Below are positions 1 through 8,723 of a DNA stretch of 64,000 bases, piece by piece. Origin of the DNA: Fodinibius salipaludis (GTDB lineage Bacteria > Bacteroidota > Rhodothermia > Balneolales > Balneolaceae); contig NZ_NSKE01000011.1 of the NCBI RefSeq assembly GCF_002287075.1, forward strand, positions 62,001 to 126,000, read 5' to 3'. Each line of letters opens with the position of its first letter. The first letter of the stretch is position 1. The notes beneath the pieces were generated by a model that did no database searches, had not been told where the DNA came from, and saw only the letters and a list, made by a program, of their open reading frames with translations. Both the position numbers and the translations under genes were made by a program.

Positions 1-153
1 TATTGCCACTTCGATTGCGCTGTATGATTTGTCTGGGAAAACCTAAAATTTTAATTTCGAAATGGAGACCTATTGATTCTGACCGGCTTATTCAATAACC
101 TGTTAGAACTATTTACGATGTGGCTATTTCCTCCAATCTAAATCATTTTTGGT

Positions 154-1482
154 ATGACAAAATCCAAGAAAGACAAAATTTACGTTCTGGATACTTCGGT
201 ATTACTGTATGATTCTGAGGCGGTAAAGAATTTCCAGAAAAATGATATTGCTATTCCCATTACGGTGCTCGAGGAGATCGATACGTTCAAAAAGGGGAAT
301 GATGTTATAAATCTGCATGCGCGTGAGTTTAGCCGCTACCTTGATAAGATATCCGATAAAAATCTGCTGCAGAAATGGATCCCTTTGAATGGCGAAACAC
401 ACGGGAAGTTGAGGGTTATCAGTAATGAAAATAGTGAGTTGGATGCTTCAAAAGTGTTTGGAAATGAGAAGAATGATCACCGTATTTTGAACTCGGTGCT
501 CAAGTTGATGGAGGAGGAGCCGAAGAAGAAGGTAATTCTGGTTTCGAAGGATATCAATCTGCGGATTAAAGCGCGGTCGCTGAATATTGATGCCGAGGAT
601 TACGAGACGATACAGATCAAGGATATTGATCACCTGTATCAGGGAAAGAAAGAGGTTGCCTGCGACGATGCCATCATTAACAAGATTTATGATGAGGGGA
701 AGTTGCCGTATACCGATTTACAGGAGGAAAAACCCAATAATAATCAGTTCTTTATTTTAAAAGGGCAATCCGGTTCGGCCTTGGGATACTTTAATGAGGA
801 AAGTAGTTCGATAGAGCTGGTACAAAAGAAAACGGCCTATGGCGTAACGCCGCGGAATGCTGAACAGACTTTTGCACTGAATGCTATTTTAAATCCCAAT
901 AATTTATTGGTAACCATTACCGGTGCGGCGGGTACGGGGAAAACGTTGATTGCACTTGCAGGCGCGTTGGAACAGCGACGCAATTTTCACCAGATATTTT
1001 TGGCTCGTCCCATTGTACCGTTAAGTAATAACGATATCGGCTATCTGCCGGGGGATATCAGCTCCAAGATTGATCCCTATATGCAACCGCTCTGGGATAA
1101 TTTGTCGTTCATTAAGAATCAGTTTCCGGAGAGTAGCAATAAGTTTCAAAAGGTGGATGATATGCTGGAGAATGATAAGCTGCGTATTATTCCGCTGGCG
1201 TATATCCGCGGACGTAGTCTGTCGAACGTGATTTTTATCGTGGATGAGGCTCAGAACTTGACGCCCCATGAGGTAAAAACGATCATTACCCGAGCGGGCG
1301 AAAACACGAAGATCATTTTCACAGGTGATATCTTCCAGATCGACACCCCTTATTTGGATACGCAGAGCAACGGGTTGTCATTTTTGGTGGATCGCATGCA
1401 TGATAACGAGCTCTATGCGCACATCAACCTGGAGAAGGGGGAGCGATCGGAACTGGCAAATCTAGCCAGTAAGTTGTTGTAA
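154..1482 (+). CDS. phoH: PIN domain-PhoH ATPase fusion protein
   Basis: A 442-residue cytoplasmic protein combining an N-terminal PIN-type nuclease domain (about residues 8-150; the VLDTSVLL strand carries the first acidic metal ligand, with further Asp residues near 98-110) and a C-terminal PhoH ATPase domain (about 220-442). Walker A is GAAGTGKT at residues 257-264; Walker B is in FIVDEAQNL at about 360-368. The family is thought to couple ATP-driven RNA unwinding to endoribonuclease cleavage. Length is usual for this fusion (the B. subtilis YlaK class). The ATG at 154 places the start just before the PIN fold. It stands alone; no terminator hairpin is evident after the stop, only a short T-rich stretch. 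Family assignment is firm; the physiological role is inferred. Confidence 0.93.
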   Translation: MTKSKKDKIYVLDTSVLLYDSEAVKNFQKNDIAIPITVLEEIDTFKKGNDVINLHAREFSRYLDKISDKNLLQKWIPLNGETHGKLRVISNENSELDASKVFGNEKNDHRILNSVLKLMEEEPKKKVILVSKDINLRIKARSLNIDAEDYETIQIKDIDHLYQGKKEVACDDAIINKIYDEGKLPYTDLQEEKPNNNQFFILKGQSGSALGYFNEESSSIELVQKKTAYGVTPRNAEQTFALNAILNPNNLLVTITGAAGTGKTLIALAGALEQRRNFHQIFLARPIVPLSNNDIGYLPGDISSKIDPYMQPLWDNLSFIKNQFPESSNKFQKVDDMLENDKLRIIPLAYIRGRSLSNVIFIVDEAQNLTPHEVKTIITRAGENTKIIFTGDIFQIDTPYLDTQSNGLSFLVDRMHDNELYAHINLEKGERSELANLASKLL

Positions 1483-1719
1483 GTTTTTTTAGGCGACAGA
1501 TCTACACGGATTTAAAGTTTAAACAAAGATTTCTAACTACGTTCGAAATGACGGGATGAGTTTTTACAAGCAAAATGTCATCTCGACCAGCGGGAGAGAT
1601 CGTTGTTTTTTAATCCGTTTACTCCATGTCTCTTTTTGGGATGGCACAGAATATAGCAGGGATTTATGGCCATAAATCCCTGCTACGGATAATGGTAAGA
1701 AAATCATTAGAATGGATGA
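1483..1719. other. Intergenic region with dispersed-repeat motifs
   Basis: Convergent gap between phoH and the flavoprotein gene. No reading frame of merit. At 1575-1600 lies a short imperfect hairpin (ATCTC ... GAGAT arms) of a kind that looks like a dispersed intergenic repeat, followed by the 32-bp palindrome annotated separately at 1654-1685. Confidence 0.5.
1654..1685. repeat. REP-like perfect palindrome, 16-bp arms
   Basis: TAGCAGGGATTTATGG is followed immediately by its exact reverse complement. It lies between convergent genes. The opening TAGCAGGG matches the style of the hairpins at 41597-41634 and 41875-41900, which sit in and beside a REP-associated transposase relic. It has no T-run on either side, so an intrinsic terminator is less likely than a REP-type element, though it could stall transcription from either direction. 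Confidence 0.7.
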
Positions 1720-2952
1720 TTATATTCTATCAATATGTTGGGCAGCAATCCAACCGGTGGTCCAGGCTGATTGAAAATTGTATCCGCCGGTAATGCCGTC
1801 AATATTCAGTACTTCCCCGGCAAAATAAAGATTGTCTATTTTTTTACTTTCCATGGTTCCCATATTTACCTCATCCAGTGGAATACCACCGCTGGTTACA
1901 AACTCTTCTTTGTACGTTGTTTTTCCTTCAATCTCATAGCTTGTATTCGTAAGCTGTTCGGTAAGGTGGTGAATATTTTCATTGGAGAGTTCTGCCCATC
2001 TTATTTTGGGATCAATATCAACAAGTTCCAGGAAGCGATTCCACAAACGGTTGGAGATAGGGAAAGTGTCCTGTTTCTGCGTAGTTTTCCGCGCGTTGGT
2101 ATCCCGAAGTTCCTTCAGTTTTTGTTGAACCTCTTGTGAATTTTGGGGATACAGCCAGTTGACCCGAATCGTGAAATCATAATTTTGTTCATAAAGATAT
2201 CGTGCTGCCCATGCTGACGTTTTAAGCACGGCCGGGCCGCTGAGTCCCCAGTGGGTGATTAAAATGGGCCCGTCATGTTGATAGGAGGTACCCTCAATAC
2301 TGACCGATCCATTGGCTACCGAAATGCCTGCTAGATCTTCAAAAACCTTTTCTTTGAAATTAAATGTAAATAATGAAGGTACCGGTTCTACAATAGAATG
2401 TCCCAGATCTTCCAGCCACTGGTATGTACTGCGTCGATTAGAACCACCCGTTGCAATAATGACGGTATCAAAAATTTGGTTTTCATGATCTCGAATGGTC
2501 AGCTTGAATTGGTCACCGTTCGTAGGTTTTACTGCTTCAACTCGATATCGGTTAATAACGTTAACATTGTGTTTGTCTGCTTCTCTATTCAAGCAATTGA
2601 TTATCGTTGCTGAGTCATCGGTAGTTGGAAACATGCGCCCATCGCTCTCTGTTTTTAATTTCACTTCGCGATTCTCGAACCACGAAACGGTATCAGTCGG
2701 TTGAAACTGCTCAAAAGCCCAGCGGAGTTCGCGCGATCCGCGAGGATAAGCTTTTGACATTATTTCCGGGTCGAAGCAATGGTGGGTTACATTGCAGCGT
2801 CCGCCGCCCGAAATACGTACTTTGGAGAGGACTTGACGACTTTTTTCAAAAATAGTGACGTTGAGGTCGGGGTTGAGGCGTGCTGCATTTACAGCGGCAA
2901 AAAATCCGGCAGCCCCGCCTCCAATAACGGCAAGCTTATTGGGTGTTGGCAT
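1720..2952 (-). CDS. BaiN/YhiN-family FAD-dependent oxidoreductase
   Basis: A 410-residue flavoprotein of the HI0933/BaiN family. The dinucleotide-binding motif GGGAAG is at residues 11-16, the second family motif SGGGRCNVTH is near residue 50, and the C-terminal FAD-binding stretch (FAGEVLNIDGITGGYN) lies at about 375-395. Members are annotated variously as aminoacetone oxidase-like or flavin-dependent reductases; the physiological substrate is unknown for most. It starts 4 nt after the stop of murI on the same strand, so the two are probably co-transcribed; the family otherwise has no clear link to cell-wall synthesis. The family is clear, the reaction is not. Confidence 0.88.
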   Translation of the reverse strand: MPTPNKLAVIGGGAAGFFAAVNAARLNPDLNVTIFEKSRQVLSKVRISGGGRCNVTHHCFDPEIMSKAYPRGSRELRWAFEQFQPTDTVSWFENREVKLKTESDGRMFPTTDDSATIINCLNREADKHNVNVINRYRVEAVKPTNGDQFKLTIRDHENQIFDTVIIATGGSNRRSTYQWLEDLGHSIVEPVPSLFTFNFKEKVFEDLAGISVANGSVSIEGTSYQHDGPILITHWGLSGPAVLKTSAWAARYLYEQNYDFTIRVNWLYPQNSQEVQQKLKELRDTNARKTTQKQDTFPISNRLWNRFLELVDIDPKIRWAELSNENIHHLTEQLTNTSYEIEGKTTYKEEFVTSGGIPLDEVNMGTMESKKIDNLYFAGEVLNIDGITGGYNFQSAWTTGWIAAQHIDRI

Positions 2953-2956
2953 ATTT

Positions 2957-3778
2957 TTAAAGGTGGATGAACTCGGAATTTATTTTATCGCCCCAGAAAA
3001 CGTTTGCATGAGCGTCAAAATCCTCGGTTGAGTCGGTCGTAATGAATCTGCGTGTTCTGTTTTGGGAACACTTTCTCTCAATTTCTGGATGTCGGTTTAA
3101 ATAATCGGCCAGACTTTTAGCGACAATCTCACCTTGACTCAGAATGGTGATATCGTCTTGGACAAACTTTTTGATTTTTTCAATCAATAAAGGATAGTGC
3201 GTACAAGCCAGTAGCAGGGTATCTATTTTTTTAGAGTGTGACAGGATTCCATCGATATGTTGCTTTACGAAATAGTCGGCTCCTTCACTGTCATATTCTT
3301 GGTTTTCCACAAGCGGTACCCACATGGGACAGGATTCTTGGTGGACTGTTAATCCGGGAAACTGCTTTTTGATTTCCATCACATATGATCTGGAGTTTAC
3401 AGTACCGCTTGTGCCCAGAATACCCACATGGCCAGTTTTGGAATAGTTGCCGATAACTTCGGCTGTGGGACGAATAACCCCAAGTACTCTTCGCTCAGGA
3501 TCAATGTTTGGGAGATCTTTTTGTTGGATCGTACGAAGAGCTTTGCTCGAAGCGGTATTACAAGCCAATATTACCAAGTGGCAGTTTTGATCAAAAAGAT
3601 ATTTAACGCACTCCAGCGTGTAGTGGTAAATGGTTTCGAAGGAGCGGGTACCATAGGGAGACCGTGCATTATCGCCGAGGTAGAGATAGTCGTATTGTGG
3701 AAGCTCATCAACGATATCTTTCATGACCGTCAGTCCACCAAAGCCGGAGTCAAAAATGCCAATTGGGGCAGAACTCAT
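2957..3778 (-). CDS. murI: Glutamate racemase
   Basis: A 273-residue enzyme that interconverts L- and D-glutamate to supply D-Glu for peptidoglycan stem peptides. It shows IGIFDSGFGGLTV at the N-terminus, the first catalytic cysteine in LACNTASS (about residue 73) and the second in LLACTHYPLL (about 190), the two-cysteine cofactor-independent mechanism of the family. The open frame extends one codon upstream to a TTG, but the ATG at 3778 gives the usual N-terminus. It is the upstream gene of a pair with the BaiN-like flavoprotein. Length is normal for MurI. Confidence 0.96.
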   Translation of the reverse strand: MSSAPIGIFDSGFGGLTVMKDIVDELPQYDYLYLGDNARSPYGTRSFETIYHYTLECVKYLFDQNCHLVILACNTASSKALRTIQQKDLPNIDPERRVLGVIRPTAEVIGNYSKTGHVGILGTSGTVNSRSYVMEIKKQFPGLTVHQESCPMWVPLVENQEYDSEGADYFVKQHIDGILSHSKKIDTLLLACTHYPLLIEKIKKFVQDDITILSQGEIVAKSLADYLNRHPEIERKCSQNRTRRFITTDSTEDFDAHANVFWGDKINSEFIHL

Positions 3779-3785
3779 CAATCTT

Positions 3786-3841
3786 GAATTAGGAATTATA
3801 AATTAGAAATTAAGAAAAGATTCTTCGTTCGTAATTCCTAA
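3786..3841. repeat. Heptanucleotide AT-rich repeats closed by an inverted repeat
   Basis: Four 7-nt units follow one another at 3786-3813: GAATTAG, GAATTAT, AAATTAG, AAATTAA. The first part (TTAGGAATTA, 3789-3798) is exactly inverted at 3832-3841 (TAATTCCTAA), so the gap between murI and the lamin-tail gene can fold into a hairpin. It may attenuate read-through on the minus strand. The short-unit, 7-nt phase resembles the tract at 13471-13698. Confidence 0.6.
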
Positions 3842-3856
3842 TATTAGCCTTCAAAA

Positions 3857-6800
3857 TCAGTTTAGTTGCCGAGCCAGGACTACAGTCTTTTTGAAGCTCA
3901 GGTCACTTCCTGAGGTACTATCATAAGCTTCAAAAACAACAATATATATTCCGATACGGTTGCGGCTCTTGTTGTCTTTTCGTCCATCCCAAATAAGCTG
4001 TCCTTCAAATCCGGCTTGCTTGCCGTCGGCCAATGTGCGCACCAGGCGTCCGTAGCGATCATAAATCCGAACCTTGATCAGGTAGTCCTGCTGATCAAGT
4101 TTGTAGTTAATGAACAGATTATCCTCATACCCGTCATCATCCGGGGAAAAAGGATTGGGGTTGAAACGTATACCTGTTTCCTGATTGACTTGAGCATTTT
4201 CTTGGTAGATCGAATTTTCCGAATTTGGTGTCCCGCCTTTTTCAGTTACACTGGATCCCCAATTTGAACCATCACTGCTGGGTCCACCGGGTGCGATACG
4301 TTCGAGGGCAATACCGCGAGTATCAATGATATTGGGATTATGCCAGCTTTCATCATAAAACACGGAATCGATGGTAGCGCCCGTACTGTCGGCTATGTAA
4401 ATAGCATCATCTGAAGAAGCTAAACTGAGACTGGAGCGGTCTGCCCGCATAATGGATTGCATATTAGGTGGCTCCAGATCAAAAAAGGCAGCAGTTTGGC
4501 CTTCCTCAAAGTTTGTGTTCTCATCTGCATGGAGGAGTACATGTCCCTGTGGCGGAACCCATTTTGCGGTGGTAGATACCGGCCGTATGTCCCGTATATC
4601 TCCGTTTTCATCAGGTTCGTCATGTAGAAACAGTCCTTCAAGGGAAAGGGCATAGTCTTGGGTATTGCGCAGCTCAATATACTCAGTTTGATCGGGCTGA
4701 TTGTCATCAGAATCGGCCAGAGGATTAAACATGATTTCGTTGATAACCAGGTCTCCTTTTTGGAGCGGTTGCGCTACGGGAATTTCGGATATCGTGGTCA
4801 TATTCCCCTTTACATCGCTAAGATTTTCTGCCCGAATAGTCGTGCTGTTAGTGTTGATATTATTACTCTTTGAAGTAGGAGAAGACAGGGCAATCACATC
4901 AGCTTTAGTTGAATCAAAATCAAAAATTGAAAGACGTTCATCTCCGGCATAGAAAGCAACATCGTCGGTTAGGCGGATGAATTCACTAAACCGAATTTCA
5001 TAATTACCATTCTTCAATATTTTGGAGAAAATTATCTGGGGAGAATCGGTATCCGCCTGGGAAGTAACATTTTGTTTGCCTGCAGAAATGCCGTTGTCAG
5101 AGGGGTTGGTCTGCCAGTTCGAGGCATCATTTGAAGCCGCTAATGGATCTTTACGTTCAAGAGAAGAGCCATCGGTATTATTGCTCCAGCTTTGATAGTA
5201 GCGCAATGAATCAATGGTTACACCGTTCTTATTTCTGATATAGATATCATCAGGCGTGTTATTATTTAAGGATGGAAACCCGCTTATTGCTACTCCGTTG
5301 GGGATACTTGCCCCAAAATTTTGATTCCCGGTAAGCACGATATATTCACCGGCTTTGAGTTTTATAGGCTTTTCGATTGTTGTTTGGGTACTGTAATCGC
5401 CCACCACCCATTCAGTTATATTGAAATTCTTATCGGTGGTATTATAAAGTTCAATGAAATCGGCCTTTCCTTCAGCTCCCGGATCATACAATATTTCATT
5501 AATAACGATTTGTCTGGATTGGGCTTCATCAATTTGAAGGTATTCGAGCTCCCGGGTAGCATTCGATAACGTATTGCCAAAAATGTCAGAGATATTTGTA
5601 GCTGTAACTGCATAGGTTTGACCATCGGTAAGTTCCTGCTCTAAGAAAAGGGTGACTTTTTTATCTTGTACTGATATCAACTGAATACCAATAGGCGGGG
5701 AGAGCTGATAGTTTTGTGCATCGGTTGCTGATGAGGCTACTTTTTCTGAGAATGTGAGCTCAATTTTATTATTCCCAATGCTAATTAGCTTTTCAAAAGA
5801 AGGCGGGATTTGATCTTGAGGTACTTCATTTCGGGATCCGGGCGTACCAAATCCATTAGAAGCATCGGTCCAGTTTTTCCGAAATTTTCCGGAAACATCA
5901 GTGGTGCGACGTTCCAGCGCGACCTCGTCACCGCCCCAGTCGGAGGTATATTGCAAAGAATCCAGCAGCGTACCGTTTTTATCTCGGATGATGATTTGGT
6001 CGCCGCCGTTGTTGAGTGCAGGAAAGTCACCCATGGTTACCAGTGCAATGTCAGGGTATTCGGATTCGATTGTGTTATCAGGAGCAATGACTACAAAACT
6101 ATCCGGAGGTACAATAAATTGACCGGTGGAAATCGTCCCTTCAAAACTTTCACGGTTATCACTAAGAGTCCAGCCCTGCAGGTTGAGAGATTTATCGGAA
6201 ATGTTATAGAGCTCGATATATTCAGAGCTGTTTACCGGTGGGGCATACATAAATTCATTGATGGCAACATCTCCCGAATCCACCGGTGACGGTTCATAAT
6301 AGGTAAAAGAGGTATCGATCGGAGATATTGTATTATCGAAAATATCTTCGGCATCTTCGATTGAAAGTGTGTACTCCTGTGCGTTTTGCAGGTCAGATCC
6401 AAGCGAGAGCTCTACCGTATCGGCCGCGGTTTGACTTACCGATGAAATACTGTTGTTGGTGATACTAAAGCTGCCAGCCTGATTCAGGCGCTCATCAAAA
6501 ACAACTTGTAGCGTGTGTGTGGATAAAATATTCAGCTTAGTGAGCCTGGGCGGTGTATTGTCTTTGTCCATCTCATTGGCTACCCCCGGTGTTCCTCCAT
6601 TAGAATTGGGCGAATCGCCCCAATTTTCTTCATAAATACTCGGAGCGGAAGCCGATCGTCGTTCCAGTGCCACATCTGTGCCGCCCCAGTCAGAGTTATA
6701 GGTTAGAGAATCTGCTTTAGCTCCGGTATTAGTAATCAATTGTACCGCATCAGGTGTTGTATTATTGAGAGCGGGAAAGCCGGCCTGGTGATATGCTCGA

Positions 6801-7981
6801 TCACCAAATACATTAAAAAGTTCTGTGGTATCGGCAGATATAACCAAGAAGTTGTCAGGTTCTATGGGGATGGGATCGGAGCCTAAGCTGGAGCTGCTGT
6901 AGTTATCAGCAATTTCCCAGTCAGCGAGATTTAAGTATTTATTGCTGGCGTTTTTGAGCTCGATGTATTCTTCGTTGATTGTCGTCGGATAATCATAAGC
7001 AAATTCGTTGATAAGGATATCTCCCTGGGTGTAGGAGTCAAAAAGCTGAAACTTAAAGTCCGTGTTGGGATCGATAGTATTGCCTTCGTTGTCGTCAATA
7101 TCGCTGACGGTCAGGGTGTATTCCCTGCCGGGGATAGGATTATTGTAAATGAGTTGAACAACATTGCCCGAAGTACTGCTGTTGCTGGGACTTCCGATAT
7201 CAGGGGTGACGGTAAAGTCCGATGTTTGCACACTGGCCGGATCAACATCTAAATTAAAAGAAACATCAATGGTTTGATTATCTATGATCGAGACATTTTG
7301 AATATCGAGTGGCGGGTTAACTTTTGTGACTTTTATATCATCGTATTCAAACAGATTTGATCGGGTGCTGGTATAATCACTGAACAGGCCGATAAATTCA
7401 CTTTGGGCATAGGTATTGTCTGTTGCCGTTCCCTGTGCGTTATATGAGGCGCCCCCGGTGGGATCAGCGAAAAGTTCCCAATTTCCATTGAGATCTCTGG
7501 TTACTCGAATGCGAACAGTTACAGGATTAGTATCAATAATATCATCGGTTCCATCTATAATTTTTGTTGTACTGTTGCCATCCTGACGATAGAGGCTTAT
7601 TTCATCCTCGGTGTCACCTATTTGAACAAAATACCCATCTATATCGCCCTTCATATCTTGCTTATCAGCTACAATATAGAATCTTGACAGGTTGCTGCTT
7701 GATGGGTTGAAACCAAGTTCAATGTATGCTTGCCATTCACCATAGGCGGCTGTTGAGCCAGTACTGATTACCGCTTCAGCACTTTCACTTGGTGCATCGA
7801 GCTGAAGCATGTTTGCAGAATTTACGAGATGCTTTGATTCACTGTCGGTCCAAGAGGGATTGTTTGTAAAGTCCCCGTCACTGAAATTTTCATCAATAAT
7901 GATTGATTGAGCGAAGGCAGGTGATTTAATAGAAATGAATATCCCAATAAAAAGGAAAATCAACTTACTTTTGTATCCCAT
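3857..7981 (-). CDS. Secreted multi-domain lamin-tail (LTD) protein with C-terminal sorting-like domain
   Basis: A 1374-residue exported protein. Residues 1-25 form a signal peptide ending in AFAQ. An N-terminal lectin-like (LamG/concanavalin fold) region (about 27-220) is followed by alternating Ig-like SbsA/Big_5 segments (about 225-310, 475-565, 720-810, 980-1065) and four lamin-tail domains, each opening with an INEF/INEI core and an EYIEL or DFIEL strand (starts near 320, 572, 815 and 1070). The last 100 residues (NPNPFSPDDDGYED onward) are a FlgD-like Ig domain of the type found at the C-terminus of secreted FCB-group proteins, with a gliding/T9SS-type flavour. It probably sits on the cell surface or is released. 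LTD proteins of this layout often go with secreted nucleases or adhesion, but no catalytic domain is visible here. A structured RNA and terminator precede it. Confidence 0.85.
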   Translation of the reverse strand: MGYKSKLIFLFIGIFISIKSPAFAQSIIIDENFSDGDFTNNPSWTDSESKHLVNSANMLQLDAPSESAEAVISTGSTAAYGEWQAYIELGFNPSSSNLSRFYIVADKQDMKGDIDGYFVQIGDTEDEISLYRQDGNSTTKIIDGTDDIIDTNPVTVRIRVTRDLNGNWELFADPTGGASYNAQGTATDNTYAQSEFIGLFSDYTSTRSNLFEYDDIKVTKVNPPLDIQNVSIIDNQTIDVSFNLDVDPASVQTSDFTVTPDIGSPSNSSTSGNVVQLIYNNPIPGREYTLTVSDIDDNEGNTIDPNTDFKFQLFDSYTQGDILINEFAYDYPTTINEEYIELKNASNKYLNLADWEIADNYSSSSLGSDPIPIEPDNFLVISADTTELFNVFGDRAYHQAGFPALNNTTPDAVQLITNTGAKADSLTYNSDWGGTDVALERRSASAPSIYEENWGDSPNSNGGTPGVANEMDKDNTPPRLTKLNILSTHTLQVVFDERLNQAGSFSITNNSISSVSQTAADTVELSLGSDLQNAQEYTLSIEDAEDIFDNTISPIDTSFTYYEPSPVDSGDVAINEFMYAPPVNSSEYIELYNISDKSLNLQGWTLSDNRESFEGTISTGQFIVPPDSFVVIAPDNTIESEYPDIALVTMGDFPALNNGGDQIIIRDKNGTLLDSLQYTSDWGGDEVALERRTTDVSGKFRKNWTDASNGFGTPGSRNEVPQDQIPPSFEKLISIGNNKIELTFSEKVASSATDAQNYQLSPPIGIQLISVQDKKVTLFLEQELTDGQTYAVTATNISDIFGNTLSNATRELEYLQIDEAQSRQIVINEILYDPGAEGKADFIELYNTTDKNFNITEWVVGDYSTQTTIEKPIKLKAGEYIVLTGNQNFGASIPNGVAISGFPSLNNNTPDDIYIRNKNGVTIDSLRYYQSWSNNTDGSSLERKDPLAASNDASNWQTNPSDNGISAGKQNVTSQADTDSPQIIFSKILKNGNYEIRFSEFIRLTDDVAFYAGDERLSIFDFDSTKADVIALSSPTSKSNNINTNSTTIRAENLSDVKGNMTTISEIPVAQPLQKGDLVINEIMFNPLADSDDNQPDQTEYIELRNTQDYALSLEGLFLHDEPDENGDIRDIRPVSTTAKWVPPQGHVLLHADENTNFEEGQTAAFFDLEPPNMQSIMRADRSSLSLASSDDAIYIADSTGATIDSVFYDESWHNPNIIDTRGIALERIAPGGPSSDGSNWGSSVTEKGGTPNSENSIYQENAQVNQETGIRFNPNPFSPDDDGYEDNLFINYKLDQQDYLIKVRIYDRYGRLVRTLADGKQAGFEGQLIWDGRKDNKSRNRIGIYIVVFEAYDSTSGSDLSFKKTVVLARQLN

Positions 7982-8064
7982 ACCGAGTTTCTTGATAAAT
8001 AGTCTTTAGGAGAATAATAGAGAAGAATATAAATGGCAAGAAAATCCGTCCGATATAAAAAAGA

Positions 8065-8093
8065 GGGTGAAACTGCTATCAACAGTTTCACCC
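8065..8093 (-). terminator. Intrinsic terminator or attenuator read on the minus strand
   Basis: A perfect 11-bp stem (GGGTGAAACTG / CAGTTTCACCC) with a 7-nt loop. Read on the minus strand it is followed by CTCTTTTTTAT, a good intrinsic terminator. It lies 84 nt upstream of the minus-strand lamin-tail gene and downstream of no annotated minus-strand gene, so it must end either a small RNA or a leader transcript. Confidence 0.75.
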
Positions 8094-8225
8094 CGGAAGG
8101 ACATTTGATATTGCTCTCTATTTCAACGGCTTATACGCTTTTACGCGTTTCTGTTAGTAAGACCGTTGAGATGGCAAATCCTTACAAAGTTTTTTCAATA
8201 ATTTTCATATACTTCTTTTTTATCA
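8065..8225 (-). ncRNA. Candidate structured small RNA or attenuated leader
   Basis: Minus-strand sequence from about 8225 down to the terminator at 8065 has no plausible gene but can fold: TCAACGG near 8168 pairs with CCGTTGA near 8124, enclosing a small ACGC/GCGT hairpin, and the terminator closes the 3' end. A TATACT-like box lies near 8228-8233 on the minus strand. Two readings fit: a free-standing sRNA of about 150 nt, or a 5' leader controlling the lamin-tail gene. No known Rfam family was recognised. Confidence 0.35.
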
Positions 8226-8249
8226 GAGTATAAATCTAAAATATTTTCA

Positions 8250-8657
8250 ATGAATTATTCTTCCATTCCATCAGTACCCGTTGAAATACCGAATATTAAT
8301 CACGGTCTTCAGGTTGCAAAGGGATTATTGAAAGTAAAAGAAGATGGACTTCATCTGGAATTTGAAGTCAAGGATAGTATAGTGGGATTGATAACATCCG
8401 GAGTTAAGTCCGTTGTGGTTACTTATGTTGATCTGGAAAATATCCGTTTTGAAAAGGGATGGTGGAATGCAAAAATTATTGTGGAAGGGAAATCAATGAA
8501 GGTATTTGAAGCGTTGCCCGGAAGTGAGCAGGGAAGGTTGAAGTTAAAAGTTAAGCGCTCCGATCGTGATGACGCACAAAACGCTGTTTCATCGGCCCGG
8601 GTTCATCTCTCTGAGCAAAAGCTCAAAGAATTGGATGATGAGAAAACAAAAGGATAA
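8250..8657 (+). CDS. Hypothetical protein, 135 aa, PH-like fold possible
   Basis: Not recognised. A soluble 135-residue protein without signal peptide or membrane segment. It looks like alternating beta strands (GLLKVKEDGLHLEFEVKD, then VVVTYVDLENIRFEKGWW) followed by an acidic and basic C-terminal helix rich in Lys, Glu and Asp. The strand order and the GWWNAKIIVEGKSM hairpin are reminiscent of a pleckstrin-like or bacterial PH (DUF304-type) sheet, but this is a guess from pattern only. Codon use matches the neighbours. It is transcribed divergently from the lamin-tail gene and converges on asd. Confidence 0.7.
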   Translation: MNYSSIPSVPVEIPNINHGLQVAKGLLKVKEDGLHLEFEVKDSIVGLITSGVKSVVVTYVDLENIRFEKGWWNAKIIVEGKSMKVFEALPGSEQGRLKLKVKRSDRDDAQNAVSSARVHLSEQKLKELDDEKTKG

Positions 8658-8668
8658 GGTTTAAAATG

Positions 8669-8703
8669 AAAAAACCCTGTCGGAGGTTAAATTTCCGACA
8701 GGG
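8669..8703 (-). terminator. Intrinsic terminator of asd
   Basis: A 10-bp stem (CCCTGTCGGA at 8675-8684, TCCGACAGGG at 8694-8703) with a 9-nt loop. On the minus strand it is followed by TTTTTTCATTTT. It lies 20 nt beyond the asd stop codon. Confidence 0.85.
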
Positions 8704-8723
8704 ATAAAGTGTAAGGAATAAAA

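Noticed and set aside
1-153. Possible gene end before phoH
   Set aside because: No frame of reasonable length continues to the window edge; nothing identifiable.
8033-8233. 66-codon plus-strand open frame
   Set aside because: It contains the perfect terminator hairpin and no recognisable protein feature; the composition looks non-coding.
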